A DNA stretch of 30,992 nt from Cyclospora cayetanensis (Eukaryota; Apicomplexa; Conoidasida; Eucoccidiorida; Eimeriidae). The first letter of the stretch is position 1. Every line of letters begins with the position of its first letter. Shown here one piece after another: positions 1 to 11,620 of this stretch. Made by a program: the position numbers and the translations under genes. The stretch spans positions 1 through 30,992 of the forward strand of contig NW_020312243.1 in the NCBI RefSeq assembly GCF_002999335.1, given 5' to 3'. A model generated the notes under the pieces. It did not search any database. It had not been told where the DNA came from and saw nothing but the letters and a program-made list of their open reading frames with translations.

Positions 1-8
1 CCCCACAC
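1..8 (+). repeat. Last 8 bases of the preceding unit
   Basis: These bases match the end of every unit (CCCCACAC before the palindrome), showing that the array continues to the left of the window. Confidence 0.85.
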
Positions 9-901
9 CTTTGCATGCAAAGAGCGCACTGCCTGAGTCATGCAGCGTGCAAATGTTTACCAGCCTCCAGATCGATTCCGCATCAGAGCCACGCCAAGTG
101 CTAGCCAATGTGCCCGTGCTAGAACCACTGTAGTCCTATGGCCAAGCGTGCATAGGGATTCCATAGGCTGGAGATAAATGACTACGTCGCCGCCCAGATG
201 CCATGGAATAAACCTCTACATTGTATCAGGCACCAATGCGGCTTATCCCATTCTCACATAGGCGTTTCTATAGCTGCGACTGATATTGTTGGTTTGAGCA
301 CGTGCAACACCACACGACGACACGAGCGCACATTTAAGCACACATAGGGTAGTCCCACCAGAGTGCACACAACCTGCCGACTGAGGAGCATCTTGTCGGA
401 GTCGCCTAAACACACAAACGCCTGCAAGTATCCAGTAACAATGCGCACCACACCTCTAAAGGACCAGTGGTACCAAACAACACCCACAACACATTGGCTG
501 CGTATCTGCACCCACAGCCATACCCTAAATGGCTTCCACAACCCACTTTCTGAAAATCGCCAATGCAGACCGGCATTAGCAAATGCGCAACACCAGCGCA
601 AACCCTGCATTCACTACAACAGTCAAACATCAAAGAACTACAGCCACTCCAAGGTGTCCAGGGTCTCCTAAACAAGGATGCTGCTCCGTCCCCCAATTGT
701 CGCTTTCAGCATCTGCCACTGCAAAAGATAATATAGAAGCATCCGTGTGAAACGCACATCAGGTGCAGTGCGCAGCCTACTCCTCAACGCACACCTGCAC
801 ATAACAACAGTGCTAGCCATTCCACTGCAGCACAGAAGCTAGGTGCTGCCCTGAGCCTACGTGCATTAGCTACCGGAAAAAGCACATTCTATACTTCACA
901 C
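9..901 (+). repeat. Satellite unit 1 (893 bp)
   Basis: The landmark palindrome is perfect (9-22). Positions 81-129 are identical to 974-1022 of unit 2, a 49-bp exact tract that includes a GTGCCCGTGC variant also seen in unit 6. Around 165-195 the unit departs from the others, with GAGATAAATGACTACG where most copies have a GAAACAACTGACCAC-type sequence. Confidence 0.92.
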
Positions 902-1792
902 CTTTGCATGCAAGGAGCGCACTGCCTGAGTCGTTCAGCGTGCAAATGTTTACCAGGCTCCACATCAATCCCGCATCAGAGCCACGCCAAGTGCTAGCCA
1001 ATGTGCCCGTGCTAGAACCACTCTAGTGTTATGGTCGAGCTTGCATAGGGATTTCATAAGCTGGAAACAACTGACCACTTCTCCAAGCACATGTAATGGA
1101 CCAAGCCTCCACACAGTATGGAGAACCGATGCGGCTTCGCCCCACACTCACGTAAGAGATTGTATTGCTGCTATTGATTGTGGTTTGAGCACATCCAATA
1201 CGACGCGACGACACCAGCGGAGATTTAAGCACAGCAACCGTGCTGTCAATGGCGTGTAGAGAACCTGCCAACTCAGGATCATCCTGCCGGAGTCACCTAA
1301 ACCCACGGACGCGTGCGACTATCCAGCGACACTGCGCACCTGAAGTCTAAACAACCAGTGGTACCAAACAACACCTACGACACATTGGCTGCTTATCTGC
1401 ATCCACACCCATACCGCGCATGGATTGGAGAACCCACTTCCTGAACATCGCCAACGCAGACCGGCATTAGCAAATGCACACCATTAGCGCAAAGGCTGCA
1501 TTCAGTACAACAGCGAAACATTAAAGAAGTACAGCCACTCTAAGGTGCTTAGGCTCTCCTAAATAAGGATGGTCCTCCGTCCCCCAATTATCGCTTCCAG
1601 TTTCTGCAACTGCAATGGATAATATTGGAGCATCTGTGTGAAACGCACATCGAGCTCGGTGCGCAGCCTACTCCTCAACGTGCACCTGCACATAACAACA
1701 GTGCTAGCCATTCCACTGCAGCACAGAAGCTAGGTGCTGCCCTGACCCTACATCCAGTAGCTACCGGAAAAAGCACATACTATACCCCACAC
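902..1792 (+). repeat. Satellite unit 2 (891 bp)
   Basis: The palindrome has one mismatch (CAAGG for CAAAG). The T/G-rich island near 1172 reads GATTGTGG instead of GATATTGTTGG, a 3-base loss. The plus-strand open frame beginning at 1026 stops at TAG 1257-1259, a stop position that recurs in many left-hand copies (GGCGTGTAG). Confidence 0.92.
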
Positions 1793-2685
1793 CTTTGCAT
1801 GCAAGGAGCGCACTGCCTGAGTCGTGCAGCGTGCAAATGTTCACCAGCCTCCGGATCAGTTCTGCATCAGAGCCACGCCAAGTGCTAGCCAATGCGCTAG
1901 TGCTAGAACCACTCTAGTCTTCTGGCCGAGCTTGCATAGGGATTTCATAGCCTGGAAACAACTGACCACTTCCCCATCCGCATACCATAGAACGCGCCTC
2001 CACATTCTATGAAACACCCTTCCAGTTTTGTCCATACTCACATACGCGGTTCTAATGACGCTACTGATATTGTTGGATTGAGCACATGCAATACGACACG
2101 ACGACACCAGCGCAGATTTAAGCACAGGAAGGGTACTACCAGTGGCGTGTAGACAACCTGCCAACACAGCATCGTCCTGCAGGAGGTGCCTAAAACCACG
2201 GACGCGTGTCACTATCCAGCAAAAGTCCGCACCACAGGTATGAAGGAGCAGTGGTACCCAACAACACCGACGACACATTGGCTGCTTATCCGCATCTACA
2301 CCCAAACGCCACATCGCTTGCACAACCCACCAGCTGGACGCCGCCAACGCAAACCGGTATTAGGAAATGCGCACCATCAGTGCAAAGGCTGCATTTAGTA
2401 CAGCATCAAAACAACAAAGAACTACAGCCACTCGAAGGTGCTTACGCTGTCCTAAACAAGGATGCTGCTCGGTCCTCCAATTGTCGCTTTCACCTTCTAC
2501 CAGAGCAATAGATAATATAGGAGCATTCAACTGAAACACACTTCAAGTGCAGTGTACAGCCTACTTTTCAACGTGCACCTGCACATAACAACAGTGCTAG
2601 CCATCCCACTGCAGCACAGAAGCTAGGTGCTGCCCTGAGCCTACATCCAGTAGCTACAGGAAAAATTATATTCAACACCCCATAC
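1793..2685 (+). repeat. Satellite unit 3 (893 bp)
   Basis: The palindrome has one mismatch. The right-hand part carries variants (CTTACGCTGTCC at 2441, CCAGAGCAATAG near 2501, an AAAATTATATTCAAC tail near 2662) shared with unit 14 at a constant offset of about 9.83 kb. The minus-strand open frame here (1856-2347, 163 codons) is the longest on that strand. Confidence 0.92.
1856..2347 (-). other. Recurrent minus-strand open frame (163 codons), probably non-coding
   Basis: Related frames occur at the same unit offset at 14367-14834 (155 codons) and 25044-25499 (151 codons). The translation is rich in Val, Leu, Arg, Cys and Trp, as expected from a G/T-rich strand. Two different minus-strand frames are open over the same DNA in different copies, start and stop positions shift between copies, and no domain is recognisable. 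Confidence 0.08.
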
Positions 2686-3582
2686 CATTGGATGCAAAGA
2701 GCGCACTTGCTGAGTCATGCAGCGTGGAAATGTTCACCAGCCTCCAAATAAATTCCGCATCAGAGCAACGGCAAGTGCTAGTCAATGTGCTGGTGCTAGA
2801 ACCACTCTAGTCTTATGGCCAAGCTCGCATAGGGATTCCATACACTGGAAACAACTGACCACATCATCAAATACAACCCATGAACCAAGCATCTACACCT
2901 TACAAACGACCCATTATGCATAGGCCATACTCACAGAGGCGGCTTCCTGGCTGCTTTCGATATTGTTGCTTTGAGCACATGCAATACAACATGACGACAC
3001 CAGCGCACATGTAATCAAAGTAGCCGGACTGCCAATGGCGTGTAGAGGCCCTGCGAACCGAGCATCCTCCAGCCAGAGGAATGTGTCGCCTAAAAGCACG
3101 GACGCCTGCAAGTATCCAGCAACACTGCGCACCAGACGTATAAAGGACCAGTGGTACCAAACAACACCTACGACACATTGGCTGCTAATCCACACCCCCA
3201 CCCACACCGCACATGGCTTGCACAACCCACTTCCTGAAAATCGCCAACGCAGACCGCCATTAGCAAATGCCCACCATAAGTGCAAAGGCTGCAGTAAGTA
3301 CAACAGCTAAACATCAAAGAAGTACCGCCACTGAAAGGTGCTTAGGCTCTCCTAAACAAGGATGCTGCTCGGTCCTCCAATTGTCGCTTTCAGCATCTGC
3401 CACTGCAATAGACAATATCTAAACACGCATGTAAAACAATTTGAGTGCAATGTGCAGCCTACTCCTCAACGTGCTCCTCCACATAACAACAGTGCTAGCC
3501 ATTCCACTGCAGCACAGAAGCTAGGTGCTGCCCTGACCCTACATCCGTTAGCTACAAGAACAGCACATTCTATAGCCTACAC
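2686..3582 (+). repeat. Satellite unit 4 (897 bp), CCATTGGA subtype
   Basis: The palindrome is replaced by CCATTGGATGCAAAG, the marker of a minor subtype (units 4, 7, 15, 18, 27). The GTGTCGCCTAAAAGC and ACGTATAAAGG variants (3136) match unit 15 at an offset of 9829 bp, collinear with the unit 3/14 match. Confidence 0.92.
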
Positions 3583-3596
3583 CTTTGCATGCAAAG
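3583..3596. other. 14-bp perfect palindrome CTTTGCATGCAAAG (representative copy)
   Basis: The sequence equals its own reverse complement. Perfect copies start at 9, 3583, 6252, 8936, 11621, 19669, 20562, 21454, 24993, 26774, 27665, 28563, 29456 and 30353, i.e. 14 of 35 units. The inner 12 bases are intact in two more (13415, 18773). Most others differ by one or two bases, and a subtype reads CCATTGGATGC or CCATTGAATGC. It could be a dimeric protein-binding site; the TTTGCAT/ATGCAAA half resembles a POU octamer half-site, but that assignment is inference only. Confidence 0.8.
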
Positions 3597-3692
3597 AGCG
3601 CACTGCCTGAGTCGTGCAGCGTGCAAATGTTCACCAGCCTCCAAATCAATTCCGCATCAGAGCGACAGCAAGTACTAACCAGTGTACTAGTG

Positions 3693-3707
3693 CTAGAACC
3701 ACTCTAG
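3693..3707. other. Short inverted repeat CTAGA-ACCAC-TCTAG (representative copy)
   Basis: Five-base arms flank a five-base loop. The element recurs about 110 bases into most units, for instance GTGCTAGAACCACTCTAGTC in unit 3. In several right-hand copies one arm is mutated (TTAGA in units 32 and 35, GGTAGA in units 25 and 28). The stem is too short to count as a terminator or structured RNA by itself. Confidence 0.5.
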
Positions 3708-4468
3708 TCCTATGGCCGAGCTCGCATAGGGATTCCATACGCTGGAAACAACTGACCACTTCTCCATCCACGTGGAACAGAAAAATCCTCCACATTGTAT
3801 CACTCATCAATTCGACATAGCCCCATACTCTGCTGTTCTATAGCTGCTATTGATGTTATTGCTTTGAGCACACACAATACGACACGAGGACACCAGCGCA
3901 GATTTAACAACAGGAAACGTAGTGCCAATCGCGTGTAGAGGACCTGCCAATTAAGCATCGCCCTGACGGAGTTGCCAACACGCATGGACGCCTGCGAGGA
4001 TCCTCTAACACTCCGCAGCACAAGCCTAAAGGACCAGTGGTACCAAAGAACACCTACGACACATTGGCTGCTTATCCACACGCATTCCCATACCGCACAT
4101 GGATTGCAGAACCCACTTCCTGAACATCGCCAACACAGACTGGCATTAGCAAATGTACACCATCAGCGCAAAGGCTGCATTTACTACAACAGCAGTACAT
4201 CGAAGAACTACAGTCACTCAAAGGTGCTTAGGCTCTTCTAAAGGATACTGCTCGGTCCTACACTTGTCGCTTTCACCTTCTGCCAGAGCAATTGACGATA
4301 TCGGAGCATACAAGGAAAACACGCTTTGAGTGCAGTGTGCAGCCTACTCCTTCCCCTGCGGCTGCAAATAACAAAAGTGCGAGCCATTCCACTACAGCAC
4401 AGAAGCTAGGTGCTGCCCTGAGCCTACACCCATTAGCTACAGGAAAAAGCACATACTACACCGCACAA

Positions 4469-5358
4469 CTTTGCACGCAAAGAGCGCACTGCCTGAGTCA
4501 TGCAGCGTGCAAATGTTCACGAGCCTCCAGATCGATTCTGCACCAGACTGACGGCAAGTGCTAGCCAATGTGCCCGTGCTAGAACCACTCTAGTCTTATG
4601 GCCAAGCTTGAAAGGGGATTTTATAAGCTGAAAACAAGTGACCACTTCTAGCATCAATTACAGAACAAACCTGTACGTCGTTTGAAGCACCAATATGGCT
4701 AAGCCCCATACGTACATAACGTAATCTGTTGCTGCTACTGATATTGTTGGATTGAGCACATGCAACACCACACGACGACACCAGCGCACATTTAAGCAAA
4801 GTATCCGGACTGCCACTGGATCATCCAGACAACCTGCCAACTCAGCATCATCCTCCAGGAGTTGCCTAAAAGCAAGCGCCTGCGAGTCTCCAGCAACACT
4901 GCGCACCACAACTCTAAAGAACCAGGGGTGCCATAGAACACCTACGACGCATTGGCTCCTTACCCGCACCCACACCCATACCGCACATGGCTTGCATCAC
5001 CCACTAGCTGGACATCGCCAACGCACACTGGCATTAGCAAGTGCGCAGCATCAGCGCAAAGGCTGCATTGAGTACAACAGCAAAACAACAAAGAACTACA
5101 GTCACTGAAAGGTGCTTTGGCTCTGCTAAACAAGGATGCTCCTCGCTCGTCCAACTGTCGCTTTCACCTACCGCCACTGCAAAAGATAATATAGGAGCAT
5201 CCGTGTGAAACGCCAATCGAGTGCAGTGTACAGCCTACTCCTCAACGTGCAACTGCACATAACAACAGTGCTAGCCATCCCACTGCAGCACAGAAGCTAG
5301 GTGCTGCCCTGACCCTACATCCAGAAGCTACAGGAAAAGCATATACTACACCGCACGC
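4469..5358 (+). repeat. Satellite unit 6 (890 bp)
   Basis: The palindrome has one mismatch (GCACGC centre). It carries the GTGCCCGTGC variant of units 1 and 2. Near 4605 the usual CGCATAGGGATTC is changed to GAAAGGGGATTT. A plus-strand frame of 118 codons (4752-5108) covers the same offsets as the long frame of unit 29. Confidence 0.92.
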
Positions 5359-6251
5359 CATTGGATGCGAAGGGCGCACTGCCTGAGTCATGCAGCGTGG
5401 GAATGTTCACCAGCCTCCAGATCAATTCCGTATCAGAGCCACGCCAAGTGCTAGCCGATGTGCTGGTGCTAGGACCACTCTAGTCTTATTGGCACGTTCG
5501 TACGGGGATTCCATAGGCTGGAAACAACTGACCACTTCTCCGTCCACGTTCCATGGACCATGCTTCTACATTGGATGAAGCAGCAATTCCCCATACCCGC
5601 ATAAGCACATACTCGATTGCATTGCTGTCACTTACATCGTTGTTTTGACCACATGCAATACTACACGACGACACCAGCGCAGATTTAAGCACAGAAGCCA
5701 TACTGTCAATGGCTTGCAGACAATCCGCCGAGTCAGGATCATCCTGCCGGAGTCGCCTAAACCCACGGACGACTGCAAGTATCCTGCAAGACTCCGCACC
5801 ACACGTCTAATGGATCAGTAGTACCAAACAACACCTGCGACACATTGGCTGCTTATCCACACCCACACCCATACCCCACATGGATTGCAGAACACACTTT
5901 CTAAACATTGCCAACGCAGACCGGCATTAGCAAATGCGCACCATCAGCACAAAGGCTGCATTTAGTACAACAGCGAAACATGGAAGAACTACAGCCACGC
6001 GAGGGCGCCCAGGCCTCTCGAAAAGAGGATGCTGCTCGGTCCTCCAATTGTCGCTTTCAGCTTCTGCCACTGCAGCAGATAATACCTGCGCACGTAGCTG
6101 AGACACACTTTGAGTGCAGTGTGCAGCCTACTCCTCAACGTGCTCCTGCACATAACAACAGTGCTAGCCATTCCACTGCAGCACAGAAGCTAGGTGCTGC
6201 CCTGACCCTACATCAAGTAGATGCAGGAAAAGCACACACTATACCCCACAC
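5359..6251 (+). repeat. Satellite unit 7 (893 bp), CCATTGGA subtype
   Basis: The palindrome is replaced by CCATTGGATGCGAAG. A GGCACGTTCG variant near 5491 replaces GGCCAAGCTCG and reappears in unit 23 near 19801. A tract near 5996-6020 (CCACGCGAGGGCGCCCAGG) is private to this copy. Confidence 0.92.
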
Positions 6252-7144
6252 CTTTGCATGCAAAGAGCGCACTTGCTGAGTCGTGCAGCGTGCAAATATT
6301 CACGAGACTCCAGATAAATTCTGCATCAGAGCGACGGCAAGTGCCAGCCAATGTGCTGAATCTAGAACCACTCTACTCCTATGGCCAAGCTCGCATAGGG
6401 ATTTCATATGCTGGAAACAACTGAGCGCGCCTTCATCTTCGTGGCACAGAAAAGCGTCAACATCTTATGAAGCACCGATTCGGCATAGCCCTATACTCGT
6501 GTCAGCAGTTCTATAGCTGCTATTGATACTGTTGCTTTGAGCACTTGCAATAGGACACAACGAGACCAACGCAGATTTAAGCGAAGTAGCGGCACTACCA
6601 ATCGCATGTAGAGAACCTGCCAACTCAGCGCTTTCCTCCCGGACTCACCTAAACGCACGGACGCCTCCGAGTCTCCAGCGATACTGCGCATCACAATTCT
6701 AAAGAATCAGTGGTTCCAAACAACACCTACGACACATTGGCTGCATATCCGCACCCACACCCAAACGCTAGATCATTTGCACAACCCACTAGCTGGACAC
6801 CGCCAACGCAGACCGGTATGAGCAAATATACACCATCAGCGCAAAGACTGCATTCAGTACAACAGCGAAACATCGAAGAACTACAGCCACTCCAAGGTGC
6901 TTACGCTCTCCTAAACAAGGATGCTGCTCGGTCCTCCAATTGTCGCTTTCACCTTCTCCCACTGCAATAGATAATATCGGAGCATCCAAGGAAAACACAG
7001 TTCAACTGCAGTGTACAGCCTACTCCTCAACGTGCTCCTCCACATTACAACAGTGCTAGCCATCCCACTGCAGGACAGAAGCTAGGTGCTGCCCTGACCC
7101 TACATCCATTAGCTACAGCAAAAACCACATTCTATACCCGACAC
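6252..7144 (+). repeat. Satellite unit 8 (893 bp)
   Basis: The palindrome is perfect (6252-6265). The stretch around 6425-6465 (GCGCGCCTTCATCTTCG) is strongly diverged from other copies; the remaining landmarks are present and in order. Confidence 0.92.
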
Positions 7145-8038
7145 AATTGGATACAAGGAGCGCACTGCCTGAGTCATGCAGCGTGGAAATGTTCACCAGC
7201 CTCCAGATCAATTCTGCATCAGAGCGACGGCAAGTGCTAGACAATGTGCTGGTGGTAGAACGACTCCAGTCTTATAACCAAGCTCACATGGGGATTCCAT
7301 ACGTTTAAAGCAACTCACCACCGCTCCAAGTACACGCCATGGGATAAGCCTCAACATCCTATAAACAACCGATTCGGCCTAGGGCAATACTCACAGAAGC
7401 GGTTCTATTATCGCTTCTGATATTGTTGTTTTGCGCAAATCCAATACGACACGACGACACCAGCACAGATTTAAGCAAAGTATCCGGACTGCCACTGGAT
7501 CATCTAGACGACCTCCCAACTCATCATCGTTGCAACCGAGTGGCCTAAACGCACGGACGCCTGCGAGCATCCAGTAACACTCCGCAACACAAGTCTAAAG
7601 AACCAGCGGTCCTAAACAACACCTACGACACATTGGCTGCTTACCCGCACCCACACCCATACCGCACATGGCTTGCCCAACCCACTTCCTGAAAATCGTC
7701 AACGCAAGACCGGCATTAGCAAATGCGCAGCAGCAGCGCAAAGGCTGCATTCACTACAACAGCGAAGCATTAAACCACTACAGCCACTCAAGGATGCTTA
7801 GGCTCTCCTAAACAAGGATGCTGCCCGGCATCAATTCGTGCTTTCAGCCTCTTTCACTGCAATAGATAATACCTGTGCGTTCAAGTGAAACACACTTTGA
7901 GTGTAGTGCGCAGCCTACTCCTCAACGTGCTCCTCCACATAACGACAGTGCTAGCCATTCCACTGCAGCACAGAAGCTAGGTGCTGCCATAACCCTACAT
8001 CCATTAGCTACAGGAACACCACATTCTACACCACACAC
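7145..8038 (+). repeat. Satellite unit 9 (894 bp)
   Basis: The palindrome position is the most altered of the array (AATTGGATACAAGG). The segment near 7820 (GATGCTGCCCGGCATC, then AATTCGTGC) resembles one near 18549 in unit 21 (GCCGCCAGCTATATC, then AATTTGTGC), a rare variant shared 12 units apart. Confidence 0.9.
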
Positions 8039-8935
8039 CTTTGCATGCAAGGAGCGCACTGCCTGAGTCATGCAGCGTGCAAATGGTCACCAGCCTCCAA
8101 ATTAATTCCCCATCAGAGCCACGCGAAGTGCTAGCCAATCTGCTGGTTCTATAAAACCACTCTAGTCCTATGGCCAAGCTCGCATAGGGATTTCATACGC
8201 TGAAAAAAATGACTGCTTCTCCATCCACGTGGTACAGAACAAGCCTCCACATTGTATCACGCACCGATTCGGCATAGCCCCATACTCATGTCAGCGGTTC
8301 TATTGCTGCTATTGATATTGTTGTATTGAGCAAATCCAATGCGACACGACAGCACCAGCGCAGATTTAAGCACAGAAACCCTACTGCCGATGGCGTGTAA
8401 AGAAACTGCCAACTCAGTATCGTCCTGCCGGAGTCGCCTAAACAGAGAAACGCTTGCGAGTATCCTGTAGCACTCCTCATCACAAGTCTAAAGGACCACT
8501 GGTACCAAGCAACACCCACAACACATTGGCTGCTTATCTGCACCTACACCCACACCGCATATGGCTTGCACTACCCACTAGCTGGACATCGCAGAAAACC
8601 TAACCGGCATGAGCAAAACGTACACCATCAGCTCAAAGGCTGCATTCACTACAACACCAAACAATCAAAGAACCACAGCTACTCGGAGGTGCTTAGGCTC
8701 TCCTAAACAAGGATGCTACTCCGTCCCCCAATTGTCGCTTTCAGCTTCTGCAACTGCAATAGACAATATCGAAGCATCCAAGGAAAACACACCTTGAGTG
8801 CAGTGCGCAGCCTGCTCCTCAACGTGCACCTCCACATAACAACAATGCTAGCCATCTTACTGCAGCACAGAAGCTAGGTGCTGCCCTGACCCTACATCCA
8901 GTAGCTACAGGAAAAAAACATACTACACCCAACAC
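8039..8935 (+). repeat. Satellite unit 10 (897 bp)
   Basis: The palindrome has one mismatch. Near 8147 the CTAGA stem is disrupted by extra bases (GGTTCTATAAAACC). GCTGGACATCGCAGAAAACC at 8581 carries the ACCTAACCGGC-type variant otherwise found in units 30 and 31. Confidence 0.92.
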
Positions 8936-9820
8936 CTTTGCATGCAAAGGGCGCACTGCCTGAGTCATGCAGCATGCAAATGTTCTCCAGCCCTCCAAAT
9001 AAACTCCGCATCAGAGCAACGGGAAGTGCATTTCCATGTGCTGGATCTAGAACCACTCTAGTCTTATGGCCAAGCTTCATAGGGATTTCATACATTGGAA
9101 ACAACTGCCCACTTCTCCATCGACATGACATGGACCAAGCCTCTACATTGTATGAAGCACCAATTAGCCTTCGGCACACACTCACATAATCAATTCTATT
9201 GCTGCTATTGATATTGTTGGTTTGAGCACATGCAATGCGACAACACCAGCGCAGATTTAAGCACAGCAAGCGTACTGCCAATGGCGTCCAGAGAATCTGC
9301 CAACTCAACAATGTCCTACCCTAGTCTCCTAAAAACATGGACGCCTGCGAGCACCCAGTAACACTCCGCAGCACAAGTCTAAAGAACCAGTGCCACCAAA
9401 CAACACCTACGACACATTGGCGGCTTATTCGCCCCCACACCCAACCGCACATGGCTTCCAAAACCCACTTCCTTTAAATCGCCAACGCATACCGACATTA
9501 GCAAACGTGCACCATCAGCGCAAACGCTGCATTCACTACAACAGCGAAACATCAAAGAGACTACAGCTACTTACACGTGCTTAGGCTCTCCTAAAGGATG
9601 CTGCTCGGTCCCCCAATTGTAGTTTTCAGCTTCTGCCACTGCAATAGATAATATACGAGCATCCAGGTCAAACACACTTCGAGTGCAGTGCGCAGCCTAC
9701 TCCTCAACGTGCTCCTCCACATAATAACAGTGCTAGCCATCCCACTGCAGGACAGAAGCTAGGTGCTGCCCTGACCCTACATCCAGTAGCTACAGCAAAA
9801 GCGCATACTATACGACACAC
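8936..9820 (+). repeat. Satellite unit 11 (885 bp)
   Basis: The palindrome is perfect (8936-8949), and a second ATGCAAAT octamer is complete at 8974-8981 because GCGTGCAAAT has become GCATGCAAAT. TTACACGTGCTTAGG at 9571 is shared only with unit 24 (21200). The CTAAAGGATG junction near 9591 lacks the usual ACAA. Confidence 0.92.
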
Positions 9821-10719
9821 CTTTGCATGCAAGGAGCGCACTGCCTGGGTCATGCAGCGTGCAAATCTACACCAGCCTCCAGATCAATTCCGCATCAGAG
9901 CCACGGCAAGTGCTATCCCATGTGCTGGTGCTAGAACCCCCCTAGCCTTATGCCCGAGCTCGCATAGGAATTTCACAGGCTGGGAACAACTGACCACTTC
10001 TCCATCCATATGCCATGGAGCAAGCCTGCACATCTTTTAAAGCACCAATCCTGCAAAGCTCCATACTCGCATAATCGATTCTATTGCTGCAACTGATATT
10101 GTTGCTTTGAGCACACGAAATACCACACAACGACACCAGCGCAGATTTAAGCACAGGAGCCCGACTACAACTTGCGTGTAGAGGACCTGCCAGCTCAGCA
10201 GCGTAAAGCTACAGGAATGCGTCGCCTAAAGCACGGACGTCTGCGAGTCTCCTATAATACTCCCGACCACAAGTCTAAAGAACCAGTGCTACCAAAAAAA
10301 ACCTACGACACATTGGCTGCTTATCTGCACCCACACCCATACTGCACATGACTTCCACAACCCACTTTCTAAAAATCGCGAACGCCGACCGGCATTAGCA
10401 AGCGCGCACCATCAGCACAAAACCTGCCTCCGGTAAAACAACAAAGCATCAAAAAACTACACCCACTGTAAATTGCTTAGGCTCTCCTAAACAAGGATGC
10501 TGCTCGGTCCTCCAATTGTTGCTTTCGGCTTCTGCCACTGCAATAGATAGTATCGGAGCATCCATGTGAAACACGTTTTGAGTGCAGTGCGCAGCCTACT
10601 CCTCAACGTGCACCTGCACATAACAAGAGAGCTAGCCATCCTACTGCAGCACAGAAGCTAAGTGCTGCCGTGAACCTACATGCATTAGCTACAGCAAAAG
10701 CACGTACTATAGCCCACAC
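9821..10719 (+). repeat. Satellite unit 12 (899 bp)
   Basis: The palindrome has one mismatch. It shares GCACCAATCCTGC with the next unit (10042 and 10940) and has an A run in the core near 10294 (CTACCAAAAAAAACC). The stretch near 10432-10480 is diverged (GGTAAAACAACAAAGC). Confidence 0.92.
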
Positions 10720-11620
10720 CTTGGTATGCAAAGCGCGCACTGCCTGGGTCATGCAGCGTGGAAATGTTCACCAGCCTCCAAATAAATTCCTCATCAGAGC
10801 GACAGGCTGTGCTAGCCAATGTGCTGGTGCTAGAACCATTTCAGTCTTATGACTAAGCTGGCATAGGGATTTCATACGCTGGAAACAACTGACCACTTCT
10901 TCATCGACATGCCATCGAGCAAGCCTCCACAACTTATGAAGCACCAATCCTGCGTAGCCCCATACTCGCAAAATGGATTCTCCTGCTGCAATTGATGTTG
11001 TTCGTTTGAGCACATGCAATACGATGCGACGACACTAGCGCAAATTTAATCAGATTAGCCAGACTACAACTCGTGTGTAGACGACCTGCCAACTCAGCAT
11101 CGTTCAGCTGCAGAAAGGAGTCGCCTAAACACACGGACGCCAGCGAGTGTCCTGCGACATTCCGCACCACAAGTCTAAAGGACCAGTGGTACCAATCAAC
11201 ACCTCCAACACATTGGCTGCCAATCCGCACACACATCCATACCGCACATGGCTTGCACAACCCACTTTCTGAAAATCGACAACGCAGACCGGCATTAGCA
11301 AATGCACACCATCAGCGCAAATGCTGCATTCACTACAACAACGAAACATTAAAGAACTACAGCCACTCAGAAGTGATTAGGCTCTCCTAAACAAAGATGC
11401 TGCTCCGTTCCCCAATTGTCGCTTTCAGTTTCTGCAACTGCAATAGACAATATCGGAGCATTGAAGTCAAACACACCTTGAGTGCAGTGTGCAGCCTACT
11501 CCTCAACGTGCTCCTGCACATAACAACAGTGCTAGCCATTCCACTGCAGCACAGAATCTAGGTGCTGCCCTGACCCTACATCCAGTAGCTACAGGAAAAA
11601 GCACACACTATAGCCCACAC
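10720..11620 (+). repeat. Satellite unit 13 (901 bp)
   Basis: The palindrome is altered on its left arm (CTTGGTATGCAAAG). It shares GACTACAACT and GCACCAATCCTGC with unit 12, a sign of adjacent exchange. The GTTCAGCTGCAGAAAGG segment near 11101 is an extended variant of the usual CGTCCTGCCGG. Confidence 0.92.

Larger units (their letters stand above)
3583..4468 (+). repeat. Satellite unit 5 (886 bp)
   Basis: The palindrome is perfect (3583-3596) and the CTAGA/TCTAG inverted repeat is intact (3693-3707). ATTGTATCACTCATCAATTC at 3794 is shared with unit 19 (16303), 14 units away. The usual CTAAACAAGGATGC junction is shortened to CTAAAGGATAC near 4238, accounting for part of the reduced length. 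Confidence 0.92.

Noticed and set aside
2820..2835. TGGCCAAGCTCG as a tRNA-type box A promoter
   Set aside because: It matches 11 of 12 positions of a TRGCNNAGYNGG consensus, but there is no convincing GGTTCRANNCC box B downstream and no cloverleaf can be drawn.
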